Assembly: GCA_002794735.1 (NCBI GenBank)
Contig: NBAZ01000054.1
Coordinates: 1-46,471, forward strand
DNA from: Pyrrhoderma lamaoense
Lineage: Eukaryota > Basidiomycota > Agaricomycetes > Hymenochaetales > Hymenochaetaceae
Direction of reading: 5' to 3'
Length of the DNA: 46,471 nt
The notes below the pieces were generated by a model. That model was not told the origin of the DNA. It made no database searches and was given only the letters and a program-made list of their open reading frames with translations. This document shows, one piece after another, positions 29,938 through 41,791 of this stretch. A program made the position numbers and the translations under genes. Numbering within the stretch: the stretch's first letter is position 1; each line of letters starts with the position of its first letter.

Positions 29938-31345
29938 ATGCTCTCTGCAGATATTGAAACACTAGCTTTTTGTAACATAGACAATCGTGATGACAACTCC
30001 AACAATGAGAACATTCTTGTTACTATATCGGTGGACAGAGACGATTGTCTTACTTACCCCAGATACACAATACCTTCTGGTGAAGATCTCCTCTCCAACC
30101 ATGCCAGACTTCAGCTCGCACCTGGAGATAATGATTCTCCTACTAGCGATCCAACAATTGATAGACCAGTCCTTAGCAGTCATACACCCTCTCCTGAGAT
30201 GGCATGACATCGTATCCAATGTTCCCCTTTGGAACTCAAAGCCTGCAACAACCCACAAGAAAATCACCTCTTGGAGGAAACGTTTAGTGGACAACACTCA
30301 GTTATATACCACATTAAAGCAATGCTTAAGCTACAAGTATTTTGTGTTTTTATAGCCTGTACTCAAAGCCATAACAATGATGTGATTATTGTCTACTGGA
30401 GAACAATGGAACTGGACACACATGGCTAGTCAACAGTTACATGCTCTCTTGTATTTCAAGGAGTACCTACCTATCCAGAGCAAATTAATGGAATAGAACT
30501 GGAACAAACTGGCTCTCCATGGGACGATCTAATTCAGCTCTCTGGAATGTTCTTTCACTATAGCGAATAGTATTGAATCTACTCCGTTATGTGCAAAGAA
30601 GTAAAGAGGACTCTTATGGTCCAAAAATCCACTTACCCTGCATTTTCATTGCCATAGGAAGTCTCCAACCTCGAAAGGAATAAAGTTTATCTAATGGCAG
30701 TCTTATCAAAACCGGATCTTAAGTCATACATGGACGAAATCTACATGAACTTAAGGTTGATCAAAGAACCTCACCCCAACAACTCTCACTTACCCCAATA
30801 TCTCCCAATAAAGAAACTCCTGTTAACAGTTACAATATTCCATGGAGAAATATCCAAGACTGTACACCTACTGAGCAAGAGTACTATCTCTCAGCTCAAG
30901 TCTTTTGGACAAAATCTGATTCTCACTCTCACAGCCATTTTGGCACAAATCTTTGCTACTCACATAGGAAATTGTTTATCAAGTCAGATCTTGGTGGCAA
31001 ATGGAGCATCTCAGTCTTTGGATTCAAGAACAGTTCAACTGCTACAAAGAAGAACATGTACTCTTGCTAGCTGAGAAACATAATGAACTCTTCAAAGACT
31101 GTGTCTTGTTTGGACAAGGGTATTGGAATGGTCAACAAGTCTGGGATCATCTTCAAATTCTCGTGCCAGAAATTATTGAAGAACTTCAACCCCTTAAGAA
31201 CGCAAATATGCTGTACATGCAATATGTATAAGACTGTGAATTGCTCAATCACACTTCCCACATTATTATGGAAGTTATGCAGAATTACAAAGTACCAGAT
31301 CCACTGCCTAATGCGGCAAGCTCATCTTATATAGGCTTTAGACCT
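29938..31345 (+). pseudogene. Decayed reading frame Z1, about 470 codons
   Basis: One frame runs 29938 to about 30870 with stops at 30205, 30427, about 30568 and about 30657. Similarity of style then continues in two other frames (VFWTKSDSHSHSHFGTN near 30905; YKEEHVLLLAEKHNELFKDC near 31042). No family was recognised. A short segment, VIIVYWRTMELDTH then CSLVFQGVP (30384-30475), resembles VRIVVLTNMEHTGH then CSSSVVHYQVIP of the X protein. It could be a third member of that family; the evidence is weak. Confidence 0.35.
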
Positions 31346-31616
31346 AAAAAGTTGTTAAACTGTCTCACCTTCAGCTGAGTAAGGTGCAGGTTGGGTGATT
31401 AAGTTCATCTGGCCATACTGATCTAGATATGTTGTAAAAAGGTCTTATTCTCTATGGGAATATCAATATTAAGAAGAATGCCCATCACCAGGGTTGAGGC
31501 TTTTTAATACACCCTATCTCACACAACTTAATTGGTGTGGGAATGCTGAACTTGTCTCACAGAGATAAGCAGCATCTATAGGGAAATCAATTACCCCTTA
31601 TCTGTCACGTCAATGG

Positions 31617-32655
31617 TATAAAGACAAAAACTTGTGGTCCTCTAGAACCCCATTCTCATCAATTCACTTATTACTACAATGTCTTTCTGGTTATTCTCCT
31701 TCTCTATCTCTATGCCCTCTTCACTCAACGAGCAAGCAGTCGAGATCATCCAAAGTGCTCTTCAATCTGGACTCTCCAATTTCTCTTCAGATTGAGATAT
31801 AGAAGGAGAAACAAGCTCTAATGCAAGTAACATTACAGTCAACGAGAATGAACCTCCCCCACCAACTCAGACTAATGAAGATATAACAAATGCAGTACCC
31901 ATCATCAAAGTCAACCCCAATCCGCTTGCTAATCTAGTAGCAGAGTTTGGGTTTTATAGGATTGTGCCTTTCAATATTGATATCTTATCATATGGAAACA
32001 CTCAGACTCTTGCTTGATGAATGACAACTAGGATCTACAACTGTGCGAAACTAACTAATATCCTCACAGTCTGTAACTGCTTAACGTGTCAGCTTGCTAT
32101 GAAGGAGCTGCCTCTTACCTTGTTAATCCCCATTTTGTCTGACACTCACCTCTACTATCTTTCTTCTTCTGTCCAAGGCCCTTGTTGGTGCAAATGATAT
32201 CAGTTCTACTTCACAGACCCCTATTTCTATGTTCCTCCTCTGAAATGGAGTTGACACTCTTGTGACATCTAGCATCACCGTGACCTACCCATGTCTTGCC
32301 CCAGCATAAAGTCACTTGGCCAATGGTAGTAAAAAAGATAAAGCAAATGCTCTTCTTGAGGTTGTTCCCTCAAAAAACTGCTTGATCTCATCTTCTACTA
32401 TCTGGATTATGATTGTGTTAATGATATCAACAAAGAAGTCAATTACTGAAAGCATCAAGCAGACATTGTTGCATGGCACCATTCCTCCAAGTCCTCAGGC
32501 ATTTGGTCCATTGATCGGAATTGTCTTAGAAGGCCAGACTACCCCCTCTTACTTGCAGACAACCACTTTTAACACTATACTCTTGCCAAAAATGGTTTAA
32601 CACTAGGAGTCTCTTGGCCCACCTTCTGAGTTAAAGATGCATCCAAACCTCTTTC
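31617..32655 (+). pseudogene. Decayed reading frame Z2 with TATA box
   Basis: A TATA box (tataaag, 31617-31623) precedes an ATG at 31679. The frame is open in long pieces to 32655 with stops (31793, 32015-32020 and later) and a probable frameshift near 32310. Product not recognised. It has a Pro-rich tract, CNCLTC near 32072 and CWC near 32190. The copia LTR cuts it at 32656. The stretch 31346-31616 holds nothing recognisable. Confidence 0.3.
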
Positions 32656-33039
32656 TGTGAAGCACAGAGAACAAGGGGAAACTGTGTATCACACTTGTTG
32701 AGACACAGTGCACAACTTGCAAGAGTCAGCCTGGCACTAAGTACAAAGTACTGGGTCAGTGGTGATGAGGGCAAGACAGTTGGCCTCTCACCACTGACTA
32801 CATGCTCTATATATACAGCTAGCTAAATGTGCTCGAGTACATGAGTAAGCTACAGCTAAAAGTACTCGCTGAGTAAGTGATAGCTAAAAGACCTCAGCTG
32901 AGTAATATCACATGAGCCATTACTAAGGTGGTCATATGAGATCATGTGAGAGAAGATGGATAAGATAAGATAAGAAATGAAAAATGACAAGTCATGGAAA
33001 CCGTTATTGTGCATGAGTGTTGGGGCACTTATTTCAACA
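32656..33039 (-). repeat. Copia LTR, left copy
   Basis: 384 bp, TGTGAAGC...TTTCAACA as written on +. The other copy is at 37597-37966 in the same direction. On - it starts TGTTGAAATAAG. That is how the family's natural 3' end looks at 37967, where a pol end and purine run are followed by TGTTGAAATAAG, so I call it -. A symmetrical TATA-like tatatata is near 32811. Confidence 0.75.
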
Positions 33040-36000
33040 TTAACAGTCCAAGAGACCAGCACTGTCTTGCGGTTTCCTGTGTATACCTCAGTAATACAGG
33101 GTACTTAGCCTCTGACACATTGTATTCATCTTAACCTGTATTCACATCACAAGCCTATTTGGGCGTTTGGCGATTTTCCCTCATAACTGCTGACACAGAA
33201 CTCAGACAGACCTCTAGTCTTGCACACTAGTAGCTGCACTAGTACACTACCTGCCCTCCAAGTTTCGCTCCAATCCCTCCACTCACTCCCTCTCAACAAT
33301 GCCTTCTCTCCCAAACCTCCCAAACCAGATTAAACTCAACTCCCAGAATTACTCACTTTGGAGAGACAGTTCAGTTGCTACAGCCCATTTTCTGAATTTA
33401 TAGCGCATTATCAACAACAAAGAAGCAGTCCCAAGTGAAACAGACAAGCCAGATGACTATGAGGACTATCAGCTTCGAAAAGACCAAGCTATTGCTCTTA
33501 TTGAGCTCACTATTGAACCTGAACAGAGGATTCACATAGTTGCTAAACTTGAAGCTGAAGATCCTCATGGCATGTGGACTGCTCTGGAGAATGCCCACAG
33601 ACAGAAGAAGCCTGCCCAGTGCTTTAATGCTTATGAGAGATTGCTCTCTTTGCAAAAAACTGATGAGGAGTCACTTACTCAGTTTGCTGGTTGTGTGAGA
33701 GCTGCTCTACTCGATGTCCAGGCTCTCAGAGACAAGTCTTTTACTCTGGAGCTTTTAGACGATGAGCTGGCTTCTATGGCATTGCTGAAAGGCCTTCCTG
33801 CTGAAAAATATGCAAATCTTCGCACCTCACTCCTCATGACCACCAATCTGTCCATGTCTGACCTCACACAAGCACTTGCACTTGAGGAAGCAAACACAAA
33901 CCAGTCTGCTTTTGATCTTGCACACAGAGCTTTCACTAAACCCACCAGTGGAAAGTCCTCTAAAGCGTCCAAACAGTGCACATTCTGTGGCAGAAATGGT
34001 CATGAGTTGAGTCAGTGCTTTGACATGCGAAATGCAAGCAAGAAGAAGAAAGAGGAGTTGAAGAACAACAAGGGCAAGGGCAAACTCCAGGAAGAAGCCA
34101 AGATTGTGGAAGAAGCTGATGCTGAATTTGCTGGAAATGCAAGTACCTCTGATTTCACCAATCCCCATTCGCCTCTTTTGCTTAATGCTTCAACTGACTG
34201 GATCACAGACACAGGTGCCACTTGCCACATGACCCCACATCGCCACTGGTTCTCTAAATACATGCCCCAGAGAACACCAGTAAGGCTGGCAAATGATACA
34301 ACAATCTACTCAGTTGGAATTGGCTCTGTGAAGTTCCAGGCAGTTGTGAATGGGAAAAGAGGATGTTTACTTGAATTTCATCGTGTACTTCATGTTCCTG
34401 AACTAAAGAATAATCTACTATCTGTCTTGTATTTAACTTGCAATAAAGACTACATTGTCACCATTACAAAAAACAAGATGCTGTTCAGAAGAAACAAGAC
34501 TCTCTTGTTTACTGCCACAGTTAACTCGCGTTTTACTGGCATTCTAGATGGCACTGTTGTTCCAATGACACAGTATGCCAACTTGGCCAACACTCTGCCT
34601 CTAGATTATGCTCTGTGGCATCGTCGTTTTGGACACTTGAATGTACAAGACATTAAACGCATTTTCAAGCATCAGCTGGTATCTGGTGCAAAGCTGCACT
34701 CAGAGACTCTCCCAGACCCAATTTGTGAACCCTGCATTGCAGGTAAACAAACTCGTGCAGATGTGCCCAAATCTGTTAATTCTAGATGTTCTGGTTTACT
34801 TGAGTTAATTCACTCTGACTTGCATGGTCCACTACCTGTTAGAAGCAGAGTGGGAGCTTACTGCTATTGGATCACTTTCATAGATGATGCTAGCAGGTAC
34901 TAGACTGTTGCACCACTCAGAAACAAGTCAGATGCATTTGCTGCTTTTAAAGCATTTAAAGCACTTGCAGAGAACCAGTTAAACGCTAGAATCAAGGCAT
35001 TGCATGATGACAAAGGAGGAGAGTACATGTCAAAAGAATGGGATGAACTGTGCATCTCTTCTGGCATACAGCGCTTCCACACTCTCAGAGCTGAACCACA
35101 CCAGAATGGAGTTGCAGAAAGAGCAAACAGGACTATCAAGGAAGCAGTTACCACTATGCTCAATGAGGCCTGCTTACCCTCGAGTTTCTGGTGGGATGCT
35201 GTATCAACTTTTACACACATCCACAATAGATCCCCCACTTCTGCTCTAAAAAATATCACTCCATATGAACTGTGGTTCAAGAAAAAACCAGATGTGTTGC
35301 ATTTTCGAGTTTTTGGCTGCACTGCCTATGTGCACATCAAGTCTGACCAGAGAAAACAGCTTGAATCTCATACACAGAAGTGTGTCTTCATTGGGTACCC
35401 ATCTAACTTCAAAGGATGGCGGTTTTACAACCCAGACACAAAGAAAGAGATTATCAGCAACTCTGTTGTCTTTGATGAAAGAACACATTCTGGAACTTCT
35501 AAAAGCAAAGTGGACTTGAAAGTACCAGGATTAACAGACTCTGTTGATCTGGTGGGAGAGTACAATACAGTGGATCTGCCAGAGCTGCCTGATACTTCTC
35601 AAACTACCACAAAGCCCAAAAATGCGCCACAAACTCCAGTTGAGCAATCTGCCCCTTCTACTCCAAAACAAACTCCACCCTCTTCTCCACCTCAGCGGCC
35701 AGTTACACCTGAAACACCAGTTACTCCACTACAAGTACCACCCACTCCTGCTCCTCCCACTCGCCATTTACCCCTCAGAAGATCTGCAAGAACTAGAACT
35801 GCACCAGTACAATATTGGAATGTGCAACAACAACTTGAGCACAGACACAATATGCATTCTAGAGAGAATTCACAGCAACCAGAGCTTGAAGCGGCACAAG
35901 AAGAGCAAGCTACTGATGAGCAAGAAGCTGAACTTGTTATTGCTGAGAATGGTGGACTGAGCGAAGCAGAGATTGCACATCTTGTGTACACTGGTGTTGA

Positions 36001-37596
36001 AAACTTTGCACTCAATGTAGCTTGCAACACAGAGTAACTGACGTTTGAGCAGGCTTATGAGCATGTGTATCTCACTACCAGTGGTTTCAAACAGATGCAG
36101 CACAATGGATCCAAGCAGCACATGAGGAGATCCAAGCACTCTTGCAGAATGGGACTTGGACAGCAGAGGAGCTACCACAAGGGCGAAAGGCTGTTGGCAA
36201 CAGATGGGTCTTCAAGCTCAAAAGAAAACCAGATGGTTCTATTGAGCGCTACAAAGCAAGACTTGTGGTAAAAGGGTTTTCTCAGCGCCCTGGCTTTGAC
36301 TTTGATGAGACATTCTCTCCAACTGCCAAATGGGCTGCTTTGAGAACAATCATGGCACTTGTTGCAATTGAGGACTTGGAACTCATCTCTGCTGATATCT
36401 CCAATGCGTTTTTAAATGGTGATATTGACCATGAAGTGTATATGGAGATGCCAGAGGGTCATGATGTACTTGGACTCAACAAACCAGGTGCTGGTTATGT
36501 GCTTAAACTGCTTAAAGCGCTATATGGGTTAAAACAGGCTGGCAGACAATGGTACAAAAAGTTGGATAGTTCTTTGTCTTCAATGGGTTTCAACAAAATC
36601 AAGGTGGATCATGCAATCTGGGTGTTTAAACAAGAAGATGTGCGAATTACTGTACCAGCTTATGTTGATGATTTATGATTGCTACAAAAAAGCACTCTGA
36701 TGCACAAAGAACACTTTCCCAGCTTCGCTCTCACTTCAAACTCAGAGATCTTGGTCCTACTTCATTTATTCTTGGTGTGCAAGTTGAAAGAAATCGCTCC
36801 AAACACTCTCTTTCACTCTCACAGAGGCAGTACATTGTGAACTTGCTTCAAAACTACCACATGTCTGACTGCAAGCCTGTTGACACTCCACTTGACCCAA
36901 ATCACCAACTTTCCAAAGAACAAAGCCCCAAAACAGAAGAAGAGCAAATCAAGATGTGCAGCTATCCATATGCACAACTTGTTGGCTCTCTGATGTACTT
37001 GGCCATTTGCACTCGTCCTGATATCTCAACTGCTGTTGGCAAACTTGGACAGTTCAGTTCCAATTCTGGTCTTGCTCATTGGAAAGCTGCTCAGCATCTG
37101 CTTCGCTATTTACAAGGCACCAAAGATTACAAGTTGACTTATGCACTAGACCTTTCGCAAACTGAGCTGTTCACAAGCTACACTGATGCAGACTTTGCTG
37201 GTGACAAGTCAACAAGAAAATCCATGAGTGGAATAGTGATAAAGATGGGAACTGGAGCAGTTAGCTGGTCTAGCAAGCTGCAAGGCATTGTAACACTGTC
37301 AACAACTGAGGCAGAATATGTAGCTGCAGTCACAGCAGGACAAGAGATCATTTGGCTTCACTATTTGCTCACTGAACTTGGCTACAAGATGGATGGTCCC
37401 TCTACACTGTTTGTTGACAACAACTCAGCAGTACAAGTCGCAAAAAACCCAGAACACCATGGCAGAATCAAACACTTAGACCTGAGATACTACTGGCTCA
37501 GAGATCAAGTAAACATGGGTGTTATTCGGATTTTGCACTTGAGAACAGATGAAATGCCTGCAGACTTGATGACCAAAGCACTGGGGAGAATCAAAG
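33040..37596 (+). pseudogene. Ty1/copia Gag-Pol polyprotein (broken)
   Basis: The ATG at 33299 opens Gag (knuckle CTFCGRNGHELSQCF near 33978), protease (DTGATCHM near 34208), the integrase zinc domain (HRRFGHLN...CEPC), integrase core (HSDLHGP, DDKGGEY, EPHQNGVAER), RT (GNRWVFKLKRKPDG; YVDDL near 36660) and RNase H (TDADFAGDKSTRKS; STTEAEYVA). Lesions: TAG 33401-33403, TAG 34901-34903 (Trp expected), TAA 36035-36037, a frameshift near 36090 and a 1-nt loss directly after YVDD (about 36672). The polypurine tract and last 16 or so codons seen in the inverted copy are missing. The 33040-33298 leader has no recognisable PBS. Confidence 0.88.
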
Positions 37597-37966
37597 TGTG
37601 AAACGCAGAGAACGAGAGGAAGCTGTGTATCACACTTGTTGAAACACAGTGCACAACTTGCAAGAGTCAGCTTGACACAAAGTACAAAGTACTGGGTCAG
37701 TGGTGATGAGAGAAGACAGTTGGCTGACTACATGCTTTATATATACAGCTAGCTAAATATGCTCAAGTATTTGAGTAAGCTACAGCTAAAAGTATTTGCT
37801 AAGTAAGTGATAGCTAAAAGACCTCAGCTGAGTAATATCACATGAGCCATTACTAAGGTGGTCATGTGAAAGAAGATGGATAAGATAAGATAAGAAATGA
37901 AAAATGAAAAATGACAAGTCATGAAAACCAGTATTGTGCATGAGTGCTGGAGCACTTATTTCAACA
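37597..37966 (-). repeat. Copia LTR, right copy
   Basis: 370 bp, the same family and direction as 32656-33039 but with many differences and small deletions. It is shared: on + it abuts the truncated sense pol, and on - it directly follows the natural pol end and purine tract of the inverted fragment. Confidence 0.8.
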
Positions 37967-39067
37967 CTCCCACCTGATCCTAGCAGTCTGCCAATCCAAT
38001 CATCTTTGTGAACAACTGCACTTTGATTCTCCCCAGTGCTTTGGTCATCAAGTCTGCAGGCATTTCATCTGTTCTCAAGTGCAAAATCCGAATAACACCC
38101 ATGTTTACTTGATCTCTGAGCCAGTAGTATCTCAGGTCCAAGTGTTTGATTCTGCCATGGTGTTCTGGGTTTTTTGCAACTTGTACTGCTGAGTTGTTGT
38201 CAACAAACAGTGTAGAGGGACCATCCATCTTGTAACCAAGTTCAGTGAGCAAGTAGCGAAGCCAAATGATCTCTTGTCCTGCTGTGACTGCAGCTACATA
38301 TTCTGCCTCAGTTGTTGACAGTGTTACAATGCCTTGCAGCTTGCTAGACCAGCTAACTGCTCCAGTTCCCATCTTTATCACTATTCCACTCATGGATTTT
38401 CTTGTTGACTTGTCACCAGCAAAGTCTGCATCAGTGTAGCTTGTGAACAGCTCAGTTTGCGAAAGGTCTAGTGCATAAGTCAACTTGTAATCTTTGGTGC
38501 CTTGTAAATAGCGAAGCAGATGCTGAGCAGCTTTCCAATGAGCAAGACCAGAATTGGAACTGAACTGTCCAAGTTTGCCAACAGCAGTTGAGATATCAGG
38601 ACGAGTGCAAATGGCCAAGTACATCAGAGAGCCAACAAGTTGTGCATATGGATAGCTGCACATCTTGATTTGCTCTTCTTCTGTTTTGGGGCTTTGTTCT
38701 TTGGAAAGTTGGTGATTTGGGTCAAGTGGAGTGTCAACAGGCTTGCAGTCAGACATGTGGTAGTTTTGAAGCAAGTTCACAATGTACTGCCTCTGTGAGA
38801 GTGAAAGAGAGTGTTTGGAGCGATTTCTTTCAACTTGCACACCAAGAATAAATGAAGTAGGACCAAGATCTCTGAGTTTGAAATGAGAGCAAAGCTGGGA
38901 AAGTGTTCTTTGTGCATCAGAGTGCTTTTTTGTAGCAATCATAAGATCATCAACATAAGCTGGCACAATAATTCGCACATCTCCTTGTTTAAACACCCAG
39001 ATTGCATGATCCACCTTGATTTTGTTGAAACCCATTGAAGACAAAGTACTGTCCAACTTCTTGTACC
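37967..39067 (-). pseudogene. Inverted copia fragment (RT YVDD to pol end)
   Basis: On - it reads from the codons just before YVDD through RNase H to the pol stop (LGRIKVQLFTKMIGLADC), then aggtgggag, a polypurine tract, and the LTR. 38019-39067 is a nearly identical inverted copy of 36551-37598 (few amino-acid differences) and retains the base lost after YVDD in the sense copy. It is cut at 39067, where unit X4 sequence begins. Confidence 0.88.
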
Positions 39068-39731
39068 TATGTCCAAAAGTCCTTTATTTATAGCCTTCTA
39101 ATACATCATGAGTATACCTTTATTCTTTTTATAACCCTAAGAGCACTTGCTCCACAAGTCCCTGAAAACTTTGTGTATCTCACATATGTCTAAACCCTTA
39201 ACATCTCTGCTCCACTGTCTATACAATCACATTACTCCCTTAAGACTCTTAAATCTGATCTAGAGAGATTCCCAATCTCCTGACCCTGAGTTAGAGTTCA
39301 CTGCCCTGATCTCTCAATAACTCCAATTGTGGCTGAATTGTGTTGTGTGTTTGCTCCACAAGGACCTTGTATAGTCCGTGTCAACCCAGCAGGCCACACG
39401 CTGTTTTGCTTTGAAGTATTAATGATATCCCCATCATATGTATCCAAGCACATTGATTAACTTTCCTTGGTAGCTAATGGAGTAAGAGTATTCCCCATTT
39501 TAGGAGGTCCTGTGGTATCACTTGATAGTGAACTACACTATTGCTGCATTGTTCTTTATGCTGGTGTCCAGTCTTTCTATATTCATTAAGACAACAATCT
39601 TAACTTAACTCCAGACCTTTTTCTTCCTCCTTATCTCCAAGAAAGTAATGTAGTGAAAAGTCCAAACATTTGGCTCCTAATGAAAGAATTCTTGAATAGA
39701 ATCATTGGTCCAGTACTTCTGTAATTGTACT
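39067..39731 (-). repeat. LTR-like unit X, copy 4 (both ends missing)
   Basis: On - it matches the middle of X from about the codons for QVQKYWT (39731) to just past the TATA box (ctataaata, 39096-39088) and the GGACTTTTGGACAT block. The upstream third and the tail are absent. The copia fragment abuts one side and the element C LTR the other. Many transitions are seen relative to X1. Confidence 0.75.
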
Positions 39732-40256
39732 TGTTACGAACAAGACTAAATTTCTATTTTCTTCTGAGTTCTCTATTTACCAATATTGATGTGTTATTGA
39801 TGTGTTGTTTATTACTTCCAACCACACATTTTTGTTGACTCAGCTTACATGACTCATGCATTGCTTACTCATTCTCACATGACTCATTTATTATTAATTG
39901 ACTCTACTTCACAACTGACTCATTCTTTGATTTATCATCCATTATCTATTGCTTATTAATCACAGTTTCCACAAGTATATAAGCCTGGCAATCTACAAGA
40001 GAACTCCTCACACACTTCATTTTCTGACTGTCACCACTATAAGTTAACCTCTTGTAGAGTTCTCTCACAGGTATGCATATTGTCTTAAATAGTACTTGAA
40101 TATAACTAATTTGTAGAGTTCTCTCACAGTGAGACAACAGCTACTGAGCTTACTAGTGGTCTTGAGTGTCAAGATGAACTGTGTACACAATCACTGTTAT
40201 TGCCACATCAGTGCTTACGCAAGCAATGAGCTTGTCTAACCATTGTGGTCGTAACA
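39732..40256 (+). repeat. Element C LTR, left (sense)
   Basis: 525 bp, TGTTACGAAC...CGTAACA, a diverged relative of the B LTR. It keeps TGACTCA sites, a TATA box (tatataag near 39976) and the gttctctcacag repeat blocks. The self-primer complement at 40040-40050 (taagttaacct) now matches the PBS at 10 of 11 positions. Confidence 0.88.
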
Positions 40257-40468
40257 TTAGGTTAACTTTATCAACTCACTACCATTAGTGAATAGACTCA
40301 TCCAACATCAACCTCAAGGAAAGCAGTCTCAACCAAACACACACACAAAGAACTTTTCAATTTACTCCACTTATCTGTCAATCACCCATTGTTATTGGGA
40401 CACTGCTCGTTTTTATCATTGCACTACTTTTTGTCTTTGTCGTCTTCAAAGTCTCAAAACACTAGACA
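40257..40468 (+). other. Element C PBS and leader
   Basis: The tt spacer and aggttaacttt (40259-40269) repeat the B layout exactly. The remaining leader to the gag ATG has no other feature. Confidence 0.65.
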
Positions 40469-41791
40469 ATGACAGACACACCTCTCCACCAAACACGTGC
40501 TTGGACACAGGTTGAAATAACGAATCTTGTCAATGGCATCACAAGACCAATCACTGCACAGCTTCACAAACTTCTAGGCAGAGTTGAAGCACTCGAGAAT
40601 CAGCTAACAATAGTCAGTGATAGACTCAAAGAAGTTAGAAGAGCAGGACTCACCCTGCAAGGACTTGTACTTGGACTAAGCTCTCATATCCATGCACTAG
40701 AGACTTGAATGAATGACTTGTATACAAACACAATGGACCCCACAGAAATCGTCCTGGACTTGCAAACAGAGACACTTATTCTGGCACAATGACTTAATAG
40801 TATACAGGCAGAAAACATTTTTCACTACAAGCGCAATGATGTCAACCAATCAGAGGAGTTTGCGGGCGAACATTCCAAATTCAACACATTTATCTTTCAG
40901 CTTTGCCTCTACTTTAATGCTAAAGAAGACATGTACTCAAGCAACAAACATTGATGCACATATATCCTCTTGCATATCAAAAAACCAGGCTATGAACTTG
41001 TGAAAAAAATAGCAGACTCTTTAGACACAATGAACAAATATCCAGAAGTACACAATATCAACCTGTTCTACAAATACATAGAAGCATGGTTCGGACCTCA
41101 CAATAAAAAGGGAGACACAGAGAGGCAACTACGCACTCTCAAGCTAAGCAGCTACAAAGACATTGAGACATACAATACAGAATTCCAAAGACTCACTGTC
41201 ATGACAAAATGGAGCAATGGCACACTGGCTAGCCAATATGAACTCGGACTAACAGTAGAAGTGAAAAAATACATGGTATCAATCATACCACACGCACAGA
41301 CAGTTGCAGAATTCATAACACAAGCAAGCACAATCTGCAAAAATTTGCAATGTACAAGAAATCTCACTTCAACAACTACTACCACCACCACCACCACTAC
41401 TACTACTACTACTACTGGAACAGGCAAAAACAATGCTATGGAAGTAGATGCACTGCGCACGACACTAACCCCAACTCGTGTACCACAACCAGAACTCAAA
41501 CGTTGCAGACAAACTAACAAATGTCTGAAATGTGGATACAAAGGGCATCAAGCAAATGAGTGTTGGACTGGTTGGAGATACACTCCCAACAGCACCAGCA
41601 GTAGCAGCCAGAACAGCACATGGAGAGCCAAAGCGGCAACCATGAGAGAGGAAAAGAGAAAAGAAATGGCTTCGGTTAAGGAGGTGGAACAAGGGAAAAG
41701 TGAGTAGCAAACTCTTGAGGAAGTCAGAGCAATGCTTGCTAAGTTGCTAAAAACAGACAAGGTTGAGGAAACTCCCAAGTCATCTTTTTAG
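40469..41791 (+). pseudogene. Gag of element C (four nonsense codons)
   Basis: 441 codons including the stop, exactly as in B gag, with no frameshift. In-frame stops at 40706, 40790, 40952 and 41705; comparison with B suggests C-to-T changes at Arg or Gln codons. It retains the gag core and a CCHC knuckle (CLKCGYKGHQANEC). A Thr-coding trinucleotide repeat (about 41370-41416) replaces a non-repetitive stretch in B. The stop keeps the five-T run. Confidence 0.88.
41370..41416 (+). repeat. ACT/ACC microsatellite in gag C
   Basis: About 15 consecutive ACT or ACC triplets coding for threonine, between the gag core and the zinc knuckle. Expanded relative to element B gag. Confidence 0.85.

Noticed and set aside
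32656..37966. Target duplication around the copia LTR pair
   Set aside because: The flanks ctttc and ctccc differ, and the right flank is copia pol sequence, so there is no simple insertion footprint.
41370..41416. CRISPR-like repeat array
   Set aside because: It is a plain trinucleotide microsatellite coding for threonine. There are no spacers.
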